Positions 37,617 to 48,422 are shown, counted from the stretch's first letter. The stretch is DNA of 64,000 bases from Parashewanella spongiae (GCF_004358345.1 NZ_CP037952.1:1426001-1490000); one strand, 5' to 3'. Translations and numbers: made by a program. Notes: generated by a model from the letters alone, not told the origin.

Positions 37617-39292
37617 TCATGGGTACTTTTCAGTAGAAATAGCCTCTTGGCGTAATGTAAAAGTATCCATTTGCATAACTTGATTAAAAAACGAGGTCAC
37701 TTCTTCGTTGATTTTATTCAGTATGATTTCGCTTTCTGTTGTTGATAACGAAGAAATACTAGAAACTGCATCGCTGATCAAAGCCTTAATTAAGCCCCAT
37801 AATTTACAAGCAAAATCTAAATTTTGTAGACTGTCGCAAAGTAGGTTCCTTGAGTCACAGACTTTGCTGTTTTCATCATTTTGCTTCGCATGCAGAAGCA
37901 AACAAAACCTCAACCCTGTTAGATGAATTGAAGCAATATAAGCACTGTAATGACGACTTTGCTCACTCAAAAAGCCAAGATGTTGTTTGGCTTCCTTGAA
38001 GTACACTTCAATTCCCCAACGCAAAGCGTAAATCTCAAGAATTTTTTCATCGCTTAGCGAAGCGTCCGTACTTAAAAATAATGCCCAATCGTGTTTACCT
38101 GCTTTTTTCTTATCAGGATTAACACCTCGACAAAAGACGAGTTTAACCTTAATCCAATTCGGCTCAAGCTTTGCCGTTTCTGCTAGATTCAACTCAACGA
38201 CAATGGACTTTGTTTGATAAGGCAACCCTGCTAGTTTTTGGCCATCGGCCTTTTACTTGAGTTTTGAATAGTTCGGCGGCACTGCACTCTGATTTATCCG
38301 CTAAGGGACGTGGCGGAAGAATGTATACCAATTTTATCGTCACTCCTGCGAACGCAGGAGTCCAGAGTCTTTGGTTAATTTGGGCACAAGTCGCTGGATA
38401 CCTGCGTTCGCAGGTATGACAAATTAAGCGTTGAAATTTAAAGTGGTATTATTTGAACTGCGACATCCCTAAGCGGTACTTCATTTTGTTTTTTTCATTC
38501 GGAGAATAGCTGTCAAATCATGCTCAAGCGTCATGCTGATAATAGGCTTGGTGGCAAACCAAGAGTCTGCAAGAAAATAATCAGCTTCAATACCTACTCC
38601 CAGCGCACGTTTAACCATACCTGCAACCATAGCAGGCTTAGTTTGAGCCACAGATTGCTTGTAACGTTTAGCGACTATTGAGCGCTCATCTTTAAATTTA
38701 CGGGTTAGAGGTTGTGCTTTGGTTTGACTGATGAAGAGTTCATTATCCAGTGGGACAAATTGACTATCAGAAGCGTAGCCAAAACTCAGTACTTGCTGTC
38801 CCATAACACAACGCCCTGTCAAATGGTCGAAGTGACTGGATACGCCGGGCATTTTCTTACCACGACGTTGCTTTACTGAATCATCGACAACAAAAGCTCT
38901 GACTTTACTCTTGCCTTCCTGTTTTATGAGTTTTTTAGCGGTGTAAAGTTGCAGTTTTCTCCAATTCAAGTCTTCTCGGTTGAGTAAATCATAAAGCACA
39001 TCTTTCTTAGCAGAAGAAAAGCTGAGTAGTGACTCTTTAGCAAACATAGATATGGTATCAACCTTCAACCAATCCAAAGCATTAGTAAGTAAACGACTTC
39101 GGTTGCTTCAATACCCGAACGTTTACTGAAGCCACAAGATGTCAACATTGAAACAAAACCAAGCTGTTTCCATGATGTGCTTAACGAATTATCAATTTGA
39201 ATGCCTGAACGCTGTAAAAAATTAGAAGTAAGTGATGGTAGAGAAAGTGATTTCATGTCAATATTTGTCTGAGCAACAAGATTATAACACAT
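37617..39292 (-). pseudogene. IS4-like DDE transposase, broken by MITE and frameshifts
   Basis: The reading frame runs from 39292 to 37617 on the minus strand in three pieces. The N-terminus (QRSGIQIDNSLSTSWKQLG) shifts frame at about 39075 in CTTTGGATTGG. The middle part (FVVDDSVKQRRGKKMPGVSSHFDH with a catalytic Asp, and YFLADSWFA with the second) is cut by MITE B at 38470. The rest shifts frame again near 38255 before the C-terminus (EIYALRWGIEVYFKEAKQHLGF with the Glu). It cannot make an active enzyme. Confidence 0.85.
38305..38469. repeat. MITE family B, copy 2, inside the IS4-like transposase
   Basis: 165 bp, the same length as copy 1 but inverted, flanked by TAA on both sides (38302-38304 and 38470-38472). 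Removing it with one TAA restores the CCGCTAAGCGG sequence of the host gene. The two palindromes CCTGCGAACGCAGG and CCTGCGTTCGCAGG are intact. Confidence 0.87.
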
Positions 39293-39419
39293 TAACTCTC
39301 ATCTTTTCTTTATATATCAGTAAAATACGCTCACTTTATTATTGAATTTGAACTCCGAAACTTGAGTAATAACTGATCATTTACATATCATGCACGCATT
39401 TCTTTGACCGTATAAACCA

Positions 39420-39692
39420 TTGCCAAAATGTGCTGAAGAAATTAAATCAACTTTTGGTGTAAGTGCTTTAGAGTTGCTTCGTAGAACCCACCCAAACTTA
39501 TTAGAACTAGCTTATAAAACAGATGAACTGCCATTGGTTCATCAATTTCTTGAGCATTTCGAAATGCTGTTTAAATTTATGACTGAAAGTATGAATAAAA
39601 ATGGGTATTTCAAATGTTCTATGTCTCTTTCTCATGTTTCAGATGATGTTGAGGTTGTTATTGCTAAGCATTTAAGCGAAAAAAACCGTTAG
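39420..39692 (+). CDS. Unknown protein, first frame of a two-frame gene
   Basis: 90 codons from TTG 39420 (MPKCAEEIKSTFGVSALELLRR), not recognised. It is helical, with no signal peptide. The frame ends two codons after A AAA AAC (39680-39686). A -1 shift there continues straight into the frame of the 39710 gene with no stop, giving one protein of about 330 residues. It lies immediately downstream of the IS4-like element. Either one broken gene or a programmed frameshift. Confidence 0.5.
   Translation: MPKCAEEIKSTFGVSALELLRRTHPNLLELAYKTDELPLVHQFLEHFEMLFKFMTESMNKNGYFKCSMSLSHVSDDVEVVIAKHLSEKNR
39680..39686 (+). promoter_or_regulatory. Candidate -1 slippery heptamer A AAA AAC
   Basis: In the zero frame the codons are gaA AAA AAC, the same heptamer used in IS1 insA-insB frameshifting. 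Shifting by -1 makes the next codon CCG (39686) and joins SEKN to PLEIEVDGMKA. No strong internal Shine-Dalgarno stimulator or downstream stem-loop is obvious. Confidence 0.4.
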
Positions 39693-39709
39693 AAATTGAA
39701 GTTGATGGA

Positions 39710-40420
39710 ATGAAAGCACAACTCACTAATAACGTTAAAAAAGATCTGCATAGGATGCATTTTTACTTTACAACAGTTAATGATGAAGGCCGTAAAATAA
39801 GTCATGATACTTATCGTATCGAATGGTCACAAAGCATTGAATTGTTACATAAAGGTTTAGTTAGTATTGCTGGTTTTTCTGTAGGGCGAGAATCTATCAA
39901 TGCTCTTAAAATGGTGTGTACTATGTTGAACCAACAGGTATATTTTGCAGTTTTAGCTAATATGTTTGCCCGTGGAGTAGGAATAAGTTTTAAACAACCA
40001 AAAACTATCTATGGTAATGGTGTTAGTCAAAGTGATTGGATTAAAATACATGAGAATGGCACTATTAGTTTAGTTAAGGCGATTAAAATAGGTGCTTTTT
40101 GCACAGAGGTTAGCTATGGAGACAATACAGAAATATTGATTCAAATGAGTTGTTCGACTTTCTTTTCAACTCTGGTCTCCACAAAAACAGAAGGTGGATT
40201 AGCCGCGAAGTATTTTAAGTTACTGAAAAATGAAGCTGAAAAGCTTGAAGTTTGCGAAGCAAAGTTTGAGTTGAATTTTGTTTTAGACAAAGAGAAGGCA
40301 AAGAATGGAGATCTATCCCTGAGCATGAGGAACTCATCAGTTGTAATGGAAGGAAAGCTTGAAATATTGCAGGACGTGGATATATATGATCAACCCACAA
40401 CTCGCGAAGAAACATCGTAG
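39710..40420 (+). CDS. Unknown protein, second frame of a two-frame gene
   Basis: 236 codons from ATG 39710, not recognised. Its frame is open upstream to the A7 run (PLEIEVDG before the Met). The sequence alternates strands and helices (ESINALKMVCTMLNQQVYFAVLANMFARGVGISF; a repeat-free C-terminus LSMRNSSVVMEGKLEILQDV). No signal peptide or membrane span. TGATGGA upstream is a poor ribosome binding site, which favours expression by read-through from the first frame. Confidence 0.55.
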   Translation: MKAQLTNNVKKDLHRMHFYFTTVNDEGRKISHDTYRIEWSQSIELLHKGLVSIAGFSVGRESINALKMVCTMLNQQVYFAVLANMFARGVGISFKQPKTIYGNGVSQSDWIKIHENGTISLVKAIKIGAFCTEVSYGDNTEILIQMSCSTFFSTLVSTKTEGGLAAKYFKLLKNEAEKLEVCEAKFELNFVLDKEKAKNGDLSLSMRNSSVVMEGKLEILQDVDIYDQPTTREETS

Positions 40421-40746
40421 TAATTAAATCAACCTTTAAAGTAAGTTTTTGTATTTAAGTGTTAATTTCGGTATTTTGAGCCCTCTGTAATATAGGGTTA
40501 ACTTGCTTAACTTTAGTGTAAATAATGCAGTATTTATTTTCGTCCTATTATTAATCGTATATACAGCATTACCTAGACCTAGAGATATTATTATAAAAAT
40601 CCTCCGGTAGATTATCTTACACACTGAATGTTGACTTAATGTTCAACTAAATGAAAGGGGCTAAAAATTCACATCACACCTGAGTCTTGAAGTAGTAGAT
40701 GTATAGTATATACTTGCGCAACTTATGCGTGTCTAAAAGCTCAAGA

Positions 40747-41682
40747 ATGGAATTAATACGCGGGATTCATAATATTTTGCCAACACACCATGGTTGTGTG
40801 CTGACTATCGGGAATTTTGATGGAGTGCACCGTGGGCACGCTAAAGTGATCGCGAGCTTGATCGATAAAGCAAAGCACTTTTCCCTGCCCGCAACTCTAA
40901 TGACATTTGAGCCACAACCTCAAGAGTTGTTTCGTGGTGAAAATGCTCCAGCCAGACTCAGTTTATTGCGTGATAAGGTATTATTACTGGATGAGTTAGG
41001 TATCGAACGACTTTTGTGTGTGAACTTCAACCATAAGTTTGCCACTATGCCTGCAGAAGAGTTTATTGAAGAATTACTCGTCAAACAACTTGGTGTCAGA
41101 TATCTTGTTGTTGGGGACGATTTTTGTTTCGGTGCAGATCGTAAAGGCAATTTTGATATGTTGCTTAAAGCGGGCGACAAGCATGGTTTTACTGTTGTAA
41201 ATACCAAGAGTTTCATAGTCGGAGATACTCGAGTGAGTTCTACTGCGATTCGAGAAGCGTTATCCCATGGCAATTTTGAGCTAGCAAGGCGCATGCTCGG
41301 ACACCCTTACTTATTAAGTGGTCGAGTTGCACACGGTAAAAAAATCGGTAGAACAATCGGTTTTCCTACAGCAAATATTGCACTTAAGCGCAATGTCGTT
41401 CCCGTAAGAGGGGTATTTGCTGTTCGCTGTTTTTGGGATGGTAGCGATGTTTACGAAGGTGTGGCCAATGTTGGCTTTAGGCCTACAGTAAATGGGCAAG
41501 ATTGTCAGCTAGAAGTCCATTTGTTTGATTTTGATGAGGACATTTATGGCCAATACATTGAAGTCGAATTGATGGCGAAAATACGTGAAGAACGGCCTTT
41601 TGAGTCGCTTGATGCACTAAAAAAACAAATTTTAAATGATGCGAATGAAGCAAAAGCTTTGTTTAGTAATGACGCCAGTTAG
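40747..41682 (+). CDS. ribF: Bifunctional riboflavin kinase/FAD synthetase
   Basis: 311 residues from ATG 40747 (MELIRGIHN, the usual RibF start). In-frame ATG 40699 would add 16 atypical residues. The N-terminal nucleotidyltransferase has the GNFDGVHRGHAKVI motif (FAD synthetase), and the C-terminal riboflavin kinase has GRTIGFPTANI. It makes FMN and then FAD. It heads the conserved ribF-ileS-lspA-fkpB-ispH run. Confidence 0.95.
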   Translation: MELIRGIHNILPTHHGCVLTIGNFDGVHRGHAKVIASLIDKAKHFSLPATLMTFEPQPQELFRGENAPARLSLLRDKVLLLDELGIERLLCVNFNHKFATMPAEEFIEELLVKQLGVRYLVVGDDFCFGADRKGNFDMLLKAGDKHGFTVVNTKSFIVGDTRVSSTAIREALSHGNFELARRMLGHPYLLSGRVAHGKKIGRTIGFPTANIALKRNVVPVRGVFAVRCFWDGSDVYEGVANVGFRPTVNGQDCQLEVHLFDFDEDIYGQYIEVELMAKIREERPFESLDALKKQILNDANEAKALFSNDAS

Positions 41683-41702
41683 CTTTTATTTAAAGGCACT
41701 GG

Positions 41703-44546
41703 ATGAGCAACGGTATGGGATCAATGAGCGACTATAAATCAACACTGAATTTACCGGAAACAGGGTTTCCGATGCGTGGTAATTTGGCAAATCGTGAGCC
41801 AGAAATGTTAAAACGCTGGAAAGAAGACGATTTGTATAAAGCAATTCGTGACAGCCGTACTGGACGCACGCCTTTTATTTTGCACGATGGCCCTCCATAC
41901 GCGAACGGTAATATTCATATTGGTCACTCAGTAAATAAAATCTTAAAAGATATTATTATCAAATCTAAGACTATGTCTGGCTTTGACGCACCTTATATTC
42001 CGGGCTGGGATTGTCACGGTTTGCCAATCGAACTAAAAGTAGAGCAAAAAGTCGGTAAGCCTGGTCATAAAATCTCAGCGGCTGACTTTCGTGAGGAATG
42101 CCGTAAATATGCGGCTAAGCAAGTTGACGGTCAGCGTGATGACTTTATCCGTTTAGGTGTTTTTGGTGATTGGCAAAACCCTTATTTAACGATGGACTTT
42201 AGTACGGAAGCGAACATCATTCGTTCATTGTCTAAAGTTATCGACAATGGTCATTTACATAAAGGTGTTAAGCCTGTTCATTGGTGTACTGACTGCGGTT
42301 CTGCTCTCGCAGAAGCTGAAGTTGAATATGAAGATAAAACATCACCAGCCATTGATGTTGTATTTACAGCGGTTGACGGTGCTGATGTCGCAAGCAAATT
42401 TGGTGTGAGTGATTATCCACATACGGTTTCAACTGCAATTTGGACGACAACACCTTGGACTCTGCCTGCAAACCGTGCGTTAGCCGTAAGCGGTGAGCTC
42501 GATTACAGCTTGGTTGAATTTACTAAAGATGGTAACACTCAAGCGCTCATTATTGCTGGAGTACTGGCTGAAGACTGCGTAACTCGTTATGGTGCTGAAA
42601 GTCATACAGTACTTGGCAGTGCTAAAGGTGCTGAGCTAGATTTATTGCGCTTTAACCATCCATTTTACGGCTTTGATGTACCAATGATCCTAGCTGAACA
42701 CGTGACTACCGATGCTGGTACTGGTGTTGTTCATACGGCACCTGGTCATGGTCAAGACGATTTCGTTGTTGGTCAAAAATATGGCTTAGAGGTCGCAAAT
42801 CCAGTGGGTGATAACGGGGTTTATAAAGCGGATACAGAAATTTTTGCGGGTCAGCACGTATTTAAAGCAAACAAAAATGTGGTCGAACTGCTTGCTGAAA
42901 AACAAGCGTTGCTGAATCATGAAAATATTCGTCATAGCTATCCACATTGTTGGAGACATAAAACACCGATTATTTTCCGTGCTACTCCGCAGTGGTTCAT
43001 CTCAATGGACAACAATAAGCTTCGTACCCAAGCTTTGAGTGAAATAGAGCAAACTCAATGGATACCTGAATGGGGACAAAGTCGCATTGAAAAAATGGTT
43101 GAGAATCGTCCAGATTGGTGTATTTCACGTCAACGTACCTGGGGCGTTCCAATCACTTTATTTGTGAATCGTGAAACTGATGAATTGCACCCTGACAGCG
43201 TATCCATGATGGAACGAGTAGCGCATCGTATTGAACAACAGGGTATCCAAGCTTGGTTTGATTTAGAGCCAGAAGAGTTATTGGGTGATGAAGCCGAACA
43301 ATACCGTAAAATAACTGATACGTTAGATGTTTGGTATGACTCGGGTTCAAGCTTCTCTTCTGTTGTCGCATCACGTCCAGAATACAATGGCGCAGAAATT
43401 GACTTGTATCTCGAAGGTAGTGATCAACATCGAGGATGGTTCATGTCATCCTTGATGATTTCAACCGCAATGCATAATAAAGCGCCATACAAACAAGTAC
43501 TGACTCACGGATTTACCGTTGATGGACAAGGACGCAAGATGTCTAAATCCATTGGTAACGTTATTTCTCCACAGCACGTAACCAATAAATTAGGTGCAGA
43601 TATTCTCCGTTTGTGGGTTGCTGCCACTGATTACAGCGGTGAAATGACGGTTTCTGATGAAATTCTAAATCGCAGTGCAGACTCTTATCGCCGTATTCGA
43701 AATACCGCACGTTTCTTATTAGCGAACTTAAATGGTTTTAATCCAAAGACTGATACCGTTGCTGTGAGCGATATGGTGGCATTAGATCGTTGGATTGTAG
43801 GGCGTGCGAATACTCTGCAACAAGAAATCATTGAAGCTTATGAACAATATAACTTCCATTTGGTCACTCAAAAATTGATGCACTTCTGCTCAATTGAATT
43901 AGGTAGCTTCTATTTAGATATTATTAAAGATCGCCAATATACAGCTAAAACCGATGGTCATGCTCGTCGTAGTTGTCAGTCAGCGTTATATTTAATTGCT
44001 GAAGCTATGGTACGCTGGATTGCGCCAATCTTAAGCTTTACTGCTGATGAAATCTGGCAGTTATTACCGGGCGAGCGTGATGCTTATGTATTCACTCAAG
44101 AGTGGTATCAAGGTTTAGAGTCAACAAGCACAGAAAATGATTTAAGTGATGAGTATTGGCAACAACTACAATCTGTTCGTAATGAAGTGAACAAAGTAAT
44201 TGAGCAAGCACGCCGCGATAAACGCATTGGTGGTTCGTTAGAAGCAGAAGTGACACTTTATGCAACTACAGAGTTAATTTCAGAATTGGCGAAAGTCGGT
44301 GATGAGCTTCGTTTTATCTTGCTTACATCAAATGTGAATGTTCAGCCTTTAACTTCAGCTCCCGCAGAAGCTATTGAAACGGAACTTAGCTCATTAAAAT
44401 TAGTCATTACTAAGAGTGAAGCTGAAAAATGTGAGCGTTGCTGGCATTACCGTGAAGAAGTCGGCAAAGTTGAAGCACACACAAGCTTATGTCAGCGTTG
44501 TGTGACTAATATTGAAGGTGAAGGCGAAGTTCGTCACTTTGCTTAA
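41703..44546 (+). CDS. ileS: Isoleucyl-tRNA synthetase
   Basis: A 947-residue class I synthetase. [20 protein letters not shown] carries [17 protein letters not shown] carries KMSKS, and there is a CP1 editing domain between. A C-terminal zinc finger ([10 protein letters not shown]...CQRC) completes the bacterial eukaryote-unlike form. The start at 41703 is supported by AAAGG six bases upstream. ATG 41724 ([19 protein letters not shown]) matches the E. coli N-terminus and may be the true start. Confidence 0.97.
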   Translation: MSNGMGSMSDYKSTLNLPETGFPMRGNLANREPEMLKRWKEDDLYKAIRDSRTGRTPFILHDGPPYANGNIHIGHSVNKILKDIIIKSKTMSGFDAPYIPGWDCHGLPIELKVEQKVGKPGHKISAADFREECRKYAAKQVDGQRDDFIRLGVFGDWQNPYLTMDFSTEANIIRSLSKVIDNGHLHKGVKPVHWCTDCGSALAEAEVEYEDKTSPAIDVVFTAVDGADVASKFGVSDYPHTVSTAIWTTTPWTLPANRALAVSGELDYSLVEFTKDGNTQALIIAGVLAEDCVTRYGAESHTVLGSAKGAELDLLRFNHPFYGFDVPMILAEHVTTDAGTGVVHTAPGHGQDDFVVGQKYGLEVANPVGDNGVYKADTEIFAGQHVFKANKNVVELLAEKQALLNHENIRHSYPHCWRHKTPIIFRATPQWFISMDNNKLRTQALSEIEQTQWIPEWGQSRIEKMVENRPDWCISRQRTWGVPITLFVNRETDELHPDSVSMMERVAHRIEQQGIQAWFDLEPEELLGDEAEQYRKITDTLDVWYDSGSSFSSVVASRPEYNGAEIDLYLEGSDQHRGWFMSSLMISTAMHNKAPYKQVLTHGFTVDGQGRKMSKSIGNVISPQHVTNKLGADILRLWVAATDYSGEMTVSDEILNRSADSYRRIRNTARFLLANLNGFNPKTDTVAVSDMVALDRWIVGRANTLQQEIIEAYEQYNFHLVTQKLMHFCSIELGSFYLDIIKDRQYTAKTDGHARRSCQSALYLIAEAMVRWIAPILSFTADEIWQLLPGERDAYVFTQEWYQGLESTSTENDLSDEYWQQLQSVRNEVNKVIEQARRDKRIGGSLEAEVTLYATTELISELAKVGDELRFILLTSNVNVQPLTSAPAEAIETELSSLKLVITKSEAEKCERCWHYREEVGKVEAHTSLCQRCVTNIEGEGEVRHFA

Positions 44547-44587
44547 CATACATATTCGCATAGCGAAAACTATATAAAGGAAATTGT

Positions 44588-45109
44588 ATGCCGTTAGATT
44601 GGAAACAAAGTGGATTGAGATGGTATTGGGTTGTTGTAGTCGTATTTATAATCGATCAACTCACAAAACAGTGGGTCATTGCTAATTTTGATTTGTACGA
44701 ATCAATCAATTTAATGCCACTGCTTAATTTTACTTATGTTCGAAATTACGGTGCGGCATTCAGCTTTTTAAGTGATGCAGGAGGATGGCAACGCTGGTTT
44801 TTCACTGCAATAGCCGTTGGGATCAGCGGCATTTTGTCATTCTGGTTACGGAAACAACCGAAAACAATGTGGCGCTTAAACTTAGCATTCACTTTGGTCA
44901 TTGGTGGTGCACTAGGAAATTTAATCGACAGGTTGATGCACGGTTTTGTTATCGATTTTGTTGATGTTTACTGGAATACAAGCCACTACCCAGCCTTTAA
45001 CGTTGCTGATTCAGCAATATGCATTGGCGCAGGATTAATTATCTTGGATGCATTTGTTGGTGAAAAGCCAACCACGGATACTCAGAAAAAGAAACAAGAG
45101 GTAAGTTAA
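44588..45109 (+). CDS. lspA: Prolipoprotein signal peptidase
   Basis: A 173-residue inner-membrane aspartic protease with four helices. The catalytic Asp pair lies in GALGNLIDRLMHGFVIDFVD and FNVADSAICIGAG. It cleaves the signal of lipid-modified prolipoproteins. An AAAGGAA site lies just before the ATG. It is coupled to fkpB, whose GTG begins at the base after the stop. Confidence 0.96.
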   Translation: MPLDWKQSGLRWYWVVVVVFIIDQLTKQWVIANFDLYESINLMPLLNFTYVRNYGAAFSFLSDAGGWQRWFFTAIAVGISGILSFWLRKQPKTMWRLNLAFTLVIGGALGNLIDRLMHGFVIDFVDVYWNTSHYPAFNVADSAICIGAGLIILDAFVGEKPTTDTQKKKQEVS

Positions 45110-45532
45110 GTGACTGATGCAACAGCTTATATCTGTCATGTGGAAGTTATTTTGGATGACGGCTCAACAGCTGATAGTACCAAAGCTTCTGGAAAACCAG
45201 CACGATTAAATATTGGTGATAAAAGTTTAAGCCCTGCATTCGAATCAGAGCTAGCAGGACTTAAACAAGGCGATAAGCACAAATTTACATTACAAGCTGT
45301 TGATGCATTTGGTGAGTCAAACCCAGATGCAATTCATTACTTAGATAAAACTCGTTTTCCAGCAGATATGACATTGGAAACGGGCGTAATTGTAAGCTTT
45401 GCTGGACCTGGTGGTAGTGAAATACCAGGAATAGTACGTGAAGTGGCGGGCGATTCGGTAACGGTGGATTTAAATCATCCACTTGCTGGTCAACCTGTTA
45501 CTTTTGATCTCGAAGTTATGCAAGTAATATAA
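45110..45532 (+). CDS. fkpB: FKBP-type peptidyl-prolyl isomerase FkpB (SlpA)
   Basis: A 140-residue SlyD-like FKBP with an IF insert (LNIGDKSLSPAFESELAGLKQGDKHKFTLQAVDAFGESNP and the flap). GTG start directly after the lspA stop. It assists folding and is always next to lspA and ispH in this lineage. Confidence 0.93.
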   Translation: MTDATAYICHVEVILDDGSTADSTKASGKPARLNIGDKSLSPAFESELAGLKQGDKHKFTLQAVDAFGESNPDAIHYLDKTRFPADMTLETGVIVSFAGPGGSEIPGIVREVAGDSVTVDLNHPLAGQPVTFDLEVMQVI

Positions 45533-45576
45533 GTTGTTCAGGTTTTTAACCGGCGCCAAAACAGGTTTTATAAAAG

Positions 45577-46554
45577 ATGCAGTCATCAGATAAAATTGAA
45601 ATTCAACACATCGATGCCACTGGCATGAACATTATGCTTGCCAACCCAAGAGGTTTTTGTGCTGGAGTTGATCGTGCTATTAGCATTGTTGAACGTGCTC
45701 TAGAGTTATTTAAGCCACCGATTTATGTTCGACACGAAGTTGTTCATAATCGATACGTGGTACAGAATCTTAAAGATCGCGGTGCTATTTTTGTTGAAGA
45801 GTTAGATCAAGTTCCTGATGACTGTATTGTTATATTCAGCGCACACGGTGTTTCACAAGCGGTACGAGCAGAAGCAAAGCGTCGTAGCTTAAAAGTCTTT
45901 GACGCGACTTGTCCGTTGGTTACAAAAGTACATTTACAAGTGACTCGTGCTAGCCGTAAAGCCATTGAATGTATTTTAATTGGTCATGCTGGGCATCCAG
46001 AAGTTGAAGGTACCATGGGACAATACGATAACGCTGAAGGCGGTGTTTATCTGATAGAGTCCATTGAAGATGTTGAAAAACTAACACCTAAACATCCAGA
46101 TAATTTATGTTTTGTTACTCAAACGACATTATCTGTTGATGAAACCATCGATATCATAGAAGCGCTTCAAGCCAAGTTCCCATCGATTGAAGGGCCAAGA
46201 AAAGACGATATTTGTTATGCAACTCAAAATCGTCAAGATGCAGTGAGGCATTTATCTCCTCAAGCTGACTTAATGGTTGTCGTAGGCTCAAAAAACAGTT
46301 CTAACTCAAATCGATTACGTGAACTTGCAGAAAAGAGCGGTATTGAAGCGCATTTGGTTGATAACGCCGATGATGTTGATGCGCATTGGTTTGATGGTAA
46401 AAACAAAGTAGCTGTTACTGCTGGGGCTTCTGCTCCCGAGGTGTTAGTTCAGCAAGTCGTTGATGCAATAAGCACTATAGCGCCAAGCGTAGTAACAGAA
46501 GTCGAAGGACGTAAAGAAGATACAGTGTTTGCGGTTCCTGCAGAACTTCGTTAA
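45577..46554 (+). CDS. ispH: 4-hydroxy-3-methylbut-2-enyl diphosphate reductase
   Basis: The last MEP-pathway enzyme, producing IPP and DMAPP. The three [4Fe-4S] cysteines are in [23 protein letters not shown] and [11 protein letters not shown]. The active-site Glu/Thr residues are in [10 protein letters not shown]. The frame gives 325 residues from 45577. In-frame ATG 45625 ([14 protein letters not shown]) matches the usual start and gives 309. Neither start has a good ribosome binding site. Confidence 0.95.
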   Translation: MQSSDKIEIQHIDATGMNIMLANPRGFCAGVDRAISIVERALELFKPPIYVRHEVVHNRYVVQNLKDRGAIFVEELDQVPDDCIVIFSAHGVSQAVRAEAKRRSLKVFDATCPLVTKVHLQVTRASRKAIECILIGHAGHPEVEGTMGQYDNAEGGVYLIESIEDVEKLTPKHPDNLCFVTQTTLSVDETIDIIEALQAKFPSIEGPRKDDICYATQNRQDAVRHLSPQADLMVVVGSKNSSNSNRLRELAEKSGIEAHLVDNADDVDAHWFDGKNKVAVTAGASAPEVLVQQVVDAISTIAPSVVTEVEGRKEDTVFAVPAELR

Positions 46555-46567
46555 ACCTAAATAAATT

Positions 46568-46669
46568 GGTTGGGAGCGTTCATTTACGTAGAAAAGATTA
46601 CTGATAGTAAAGCTACGCTTTACTATCAGTAATCTTTTCTAGGCTTGAGAACGCAGTCAACTGATGTTT
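46568..46669. repeat. Short MITE D-related element with a 25-bp perfect palindrome
   Basis: The stem 46589-46613 pairs perfectly with 46617-46641 around a 3-base loop. The right end (TCAACTGATGTTT) is that of MITE D. The left end GGTTGGGAGCGTTCAT is shared with a scar at 24.64 kb. It sits between the 3' ends of ispH and folD, so it may serve as a bidirectional terminator. Confidence 0.75.
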
Positions 46670-46696
46670 CCAAGTTTAATCTGCTATATAGATAAT

Positions 46697-47551
46697 CTAG
46701 TCGTGGTATTTCTCAGCCGCATACAAGGTGTTTTCAAGTAAACTTGCAATTGTCATTGGCCCGACACCACCCGGTACAGGCGTAATCCAACTTGCGTGTT
46801 TTGTTGCAATGTCATATTCAACATCACCGATCAAACGACCGTTAGCAAGGCGGTTGATACCCACATCTATTACGATAGCTCCCGGTTTAACCCATTCGCC
46901 AGGGATAAAACCAGCCTTACCAACGGCGACAATCAATAAATCGGCTTGACGTACTTTTTCTTCTAAGTTTTTGGTAAAGCGATGACACGTTGTTGTAGTA
47001 CATCCAGCGAGGAGGAGTTCGAGTGTCATTGGACGACCAACGATATTCGATGCACCGACGATAGTCGCATCAAGACCGTAAGTATCGATACCAGTGGACT
47101 CAATTAAGGTCATGATTCCTTTTGGAGTGCAAGGGCGTAATACTGGAATACGCTGGGCTAAACGACCTACATTGTAGGGATGAAACCCATCGACATCTTT
47201 ATCAGGTTGAATTCGTTCAATAATTTTTTCTTCGTTGATGTGCTCAGGCAATGGCAGCTGAACTAAAATCCCATCGATTGTGGGATCTTGATTACATTTA
47301 TCAATTAGTCTGAAAAGTTCAAGCTCTGTAGTGGTTGAAGGTAGATCAAAAGAACGAGAGATAAAACCTACTTCTTCGCAGGCGCGGCGTTTACTGCCAA
47401 CATAAACTTCAGATGCAGGATCTTTACCTACTAATATCACCGCTAATCCCGGGGCACGTAACCCTTTATTTATGCGGTCACTGACTTTTGATTTCAGTGT
47501 CTTGCGAATAGATTGAGCGATCGCTTTGCCATCAATTATCTGGGCGGTCAT
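46697..47551 (-). CDS. folD: Methylenetetrahydrofolate dehydrogenase/cyclohydrolase
   Basis: A 284-residue bifunctional enzyme that interconverts methylene- and formyl-tetrahydrofolate. Catalytic Lys and Tyr lie in [15 protein letters not shown], and QLPLPEHI and [10 protein letters not shown] are family signatures. [10 protein letters not shown] and VDVGINR with [14 protein letters not shown] complete the NADP and C-terminal motifs. The partner of the usual tRNA-folD neighbourhood lies 530 bases away. Confidence 0.96.
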   Translation of the reverse strand: MTAQIIDGKAIAQSIRKTLKSKVSDRINKGLRAPGLAVILVGKDPASEVYVGSKRRACEEVGFISRSFDLPSTTTELELFRLIDKCNQDPTIDGILVQLPLPEHINEEKIIERIQPDKDVDGFHPYNVGRLAQRIPVLRPCTPKGIMTLIESTGIDTYGLDATIVGASNIVGRPMTLELLLAGCTTTTCHRFTKNLEEKVRQADLLIVAVGKAGFIPGEWVKPGAIVIDVGINRLANGRLIGDVEYDIATKHASWITPVPGGVGPMTIASLLENTLYAAEKYHD

Positions 47552-48006
47552 GGGTGTAGGGTATCCTTTTTGTACGACGCGATTGGAGTTAATCGAGCGA
47601 CTTCTCAGAAATGACTTGTATTTAAAAGCAATTTTTCGTCAATTCCCAGTTTCTTATAGTGAAACTTTTATTCAAGTCATAGTTCCTATGCTAAACATTG
47701 AACAAATCTTCATTGGTCTGGTAGATATCAACATGAGAAATCGAAAATATTTCCTGATTACTTACAAAGCTCAGTTAACTTTGTTGTCATTCCAGCGTAG
47801 GCTGGTATGACAATATCGTTACTGTATTGTTCAATGAGTTATTTTACCTACAGTAACTTTAGATGAGCTTAATGGGTAATCAGTAAATATTTTACCAGTG
47901 AGACGGAAAAGTGTCATGAACATTCCTTTCCTTTATTCGAAAAAAAAGAATCCGAAGTAAATTAGATTGATAATTCAGCACATGAAAGTATTTTTAAAAA
48001 AAATCG
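47552..48006. other. Intergenic with one palindromic remnant
   Basis: TGTCATTCCAGCGTAGGCTGGTATGACA (47784-47811) is an imperfect palindrome related to the core of MITE B. A chance frame crosses the region. No other feature was seen before the tRNA promoter. Confidence 0.45.
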
Positions 48007-48035
48007 TTGACGAGTTATCAGCAAGGCATTAAGAT
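48007..48035 (+). promoter_or_regulatory. tRNA-operon promoter
   Basis: TTGACG (48007-48012), 17-base spacer, TAAGAT (48030-48035), followed by the GC-rich discriminator TCGCCCC typical of stringently controlled stable-RNA promoters. The first tRNA begins 46 bases later. Confidence 0.7.
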
Positions 48036-48081
48036 TCGCCCCGTTCTAAAGTGCAGTACACATACTACTTTAGAGCTGACT

Positions 48082-48158
<77 letters not shown>

Positions 48159-48236
48159 ATTTTATTGTCATTTACCCTTGTGAATGACTAGAATAGCTAA
48201 TGAAGTTATTCAACGGTTTGGATTTGTTCTAAACAT

Positions 48237-48313
48237 GCGCCCGTAGCTCAGTTGGATAGAGCATCCGCCTTCTAAGCGGATGGTCGCAGGTTCGAATCCT
48301 GCCGGGCGTACCA
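48237..48313 (+). tRNA. tRNA-Arg (TCT)
   Basis: 77 nt with CCA encoded. Anticodon stem TCCGC/GCGGA around CTTCTAA, giving anticodon TCT. Acceptor GCGCCCG pairs with CGGGCGT (first pair G-T). Confidence 0.95.
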
Positions 48314-48319
48314 TATTAT

Positions 48320-48396
48320 GGTGATTGTAGCTCAGTTGGTAGAGTCCCGGATTGTGATTCCGGTTGTCGTGGGTTCGAACCCCATCAGTCACCCCA
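48320..48396 (+). tRNA. tRNA-His (GTG)
   Basis: 77 nt including the extra G at -1 required by histidyl-tRNA synthetase, and CCA encoded. Anticodon loop TTGTGAT, anticodon GTG. Highly similar to E. coli tRNA-His. Confidence 0.95.
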
Positions 48397-48422
48397 TTCT
48401 TCTTGCATTAAGCAAAGAATAT

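Larger units (their letters stand above)
37585..39367 (-). mobile_element. IS4-like element, degenerate, carrying MITE B
   Basis: Terminal inverted repeats of at least 19 bases (ACTCAAGTTTCGGAGTTCA at the left, its complement at the right) enclose one transposase gene. The element is 1783 bp including the 165-bp MITE B. No clear direct repeat was found at the flanks. Confidence 0.8.

Noticed and set aside
40421-40746. FMN riboswitch before ribF
   Set aside because: I found none of the conserved RFN-element blocks. The region is plain AT-rich leader.
47526-47810. 94-codon frame overlapping the folD 5' end
   Set aside because: It overlaps folD antisense and ends in a palindromic remnant. No family resemblance.
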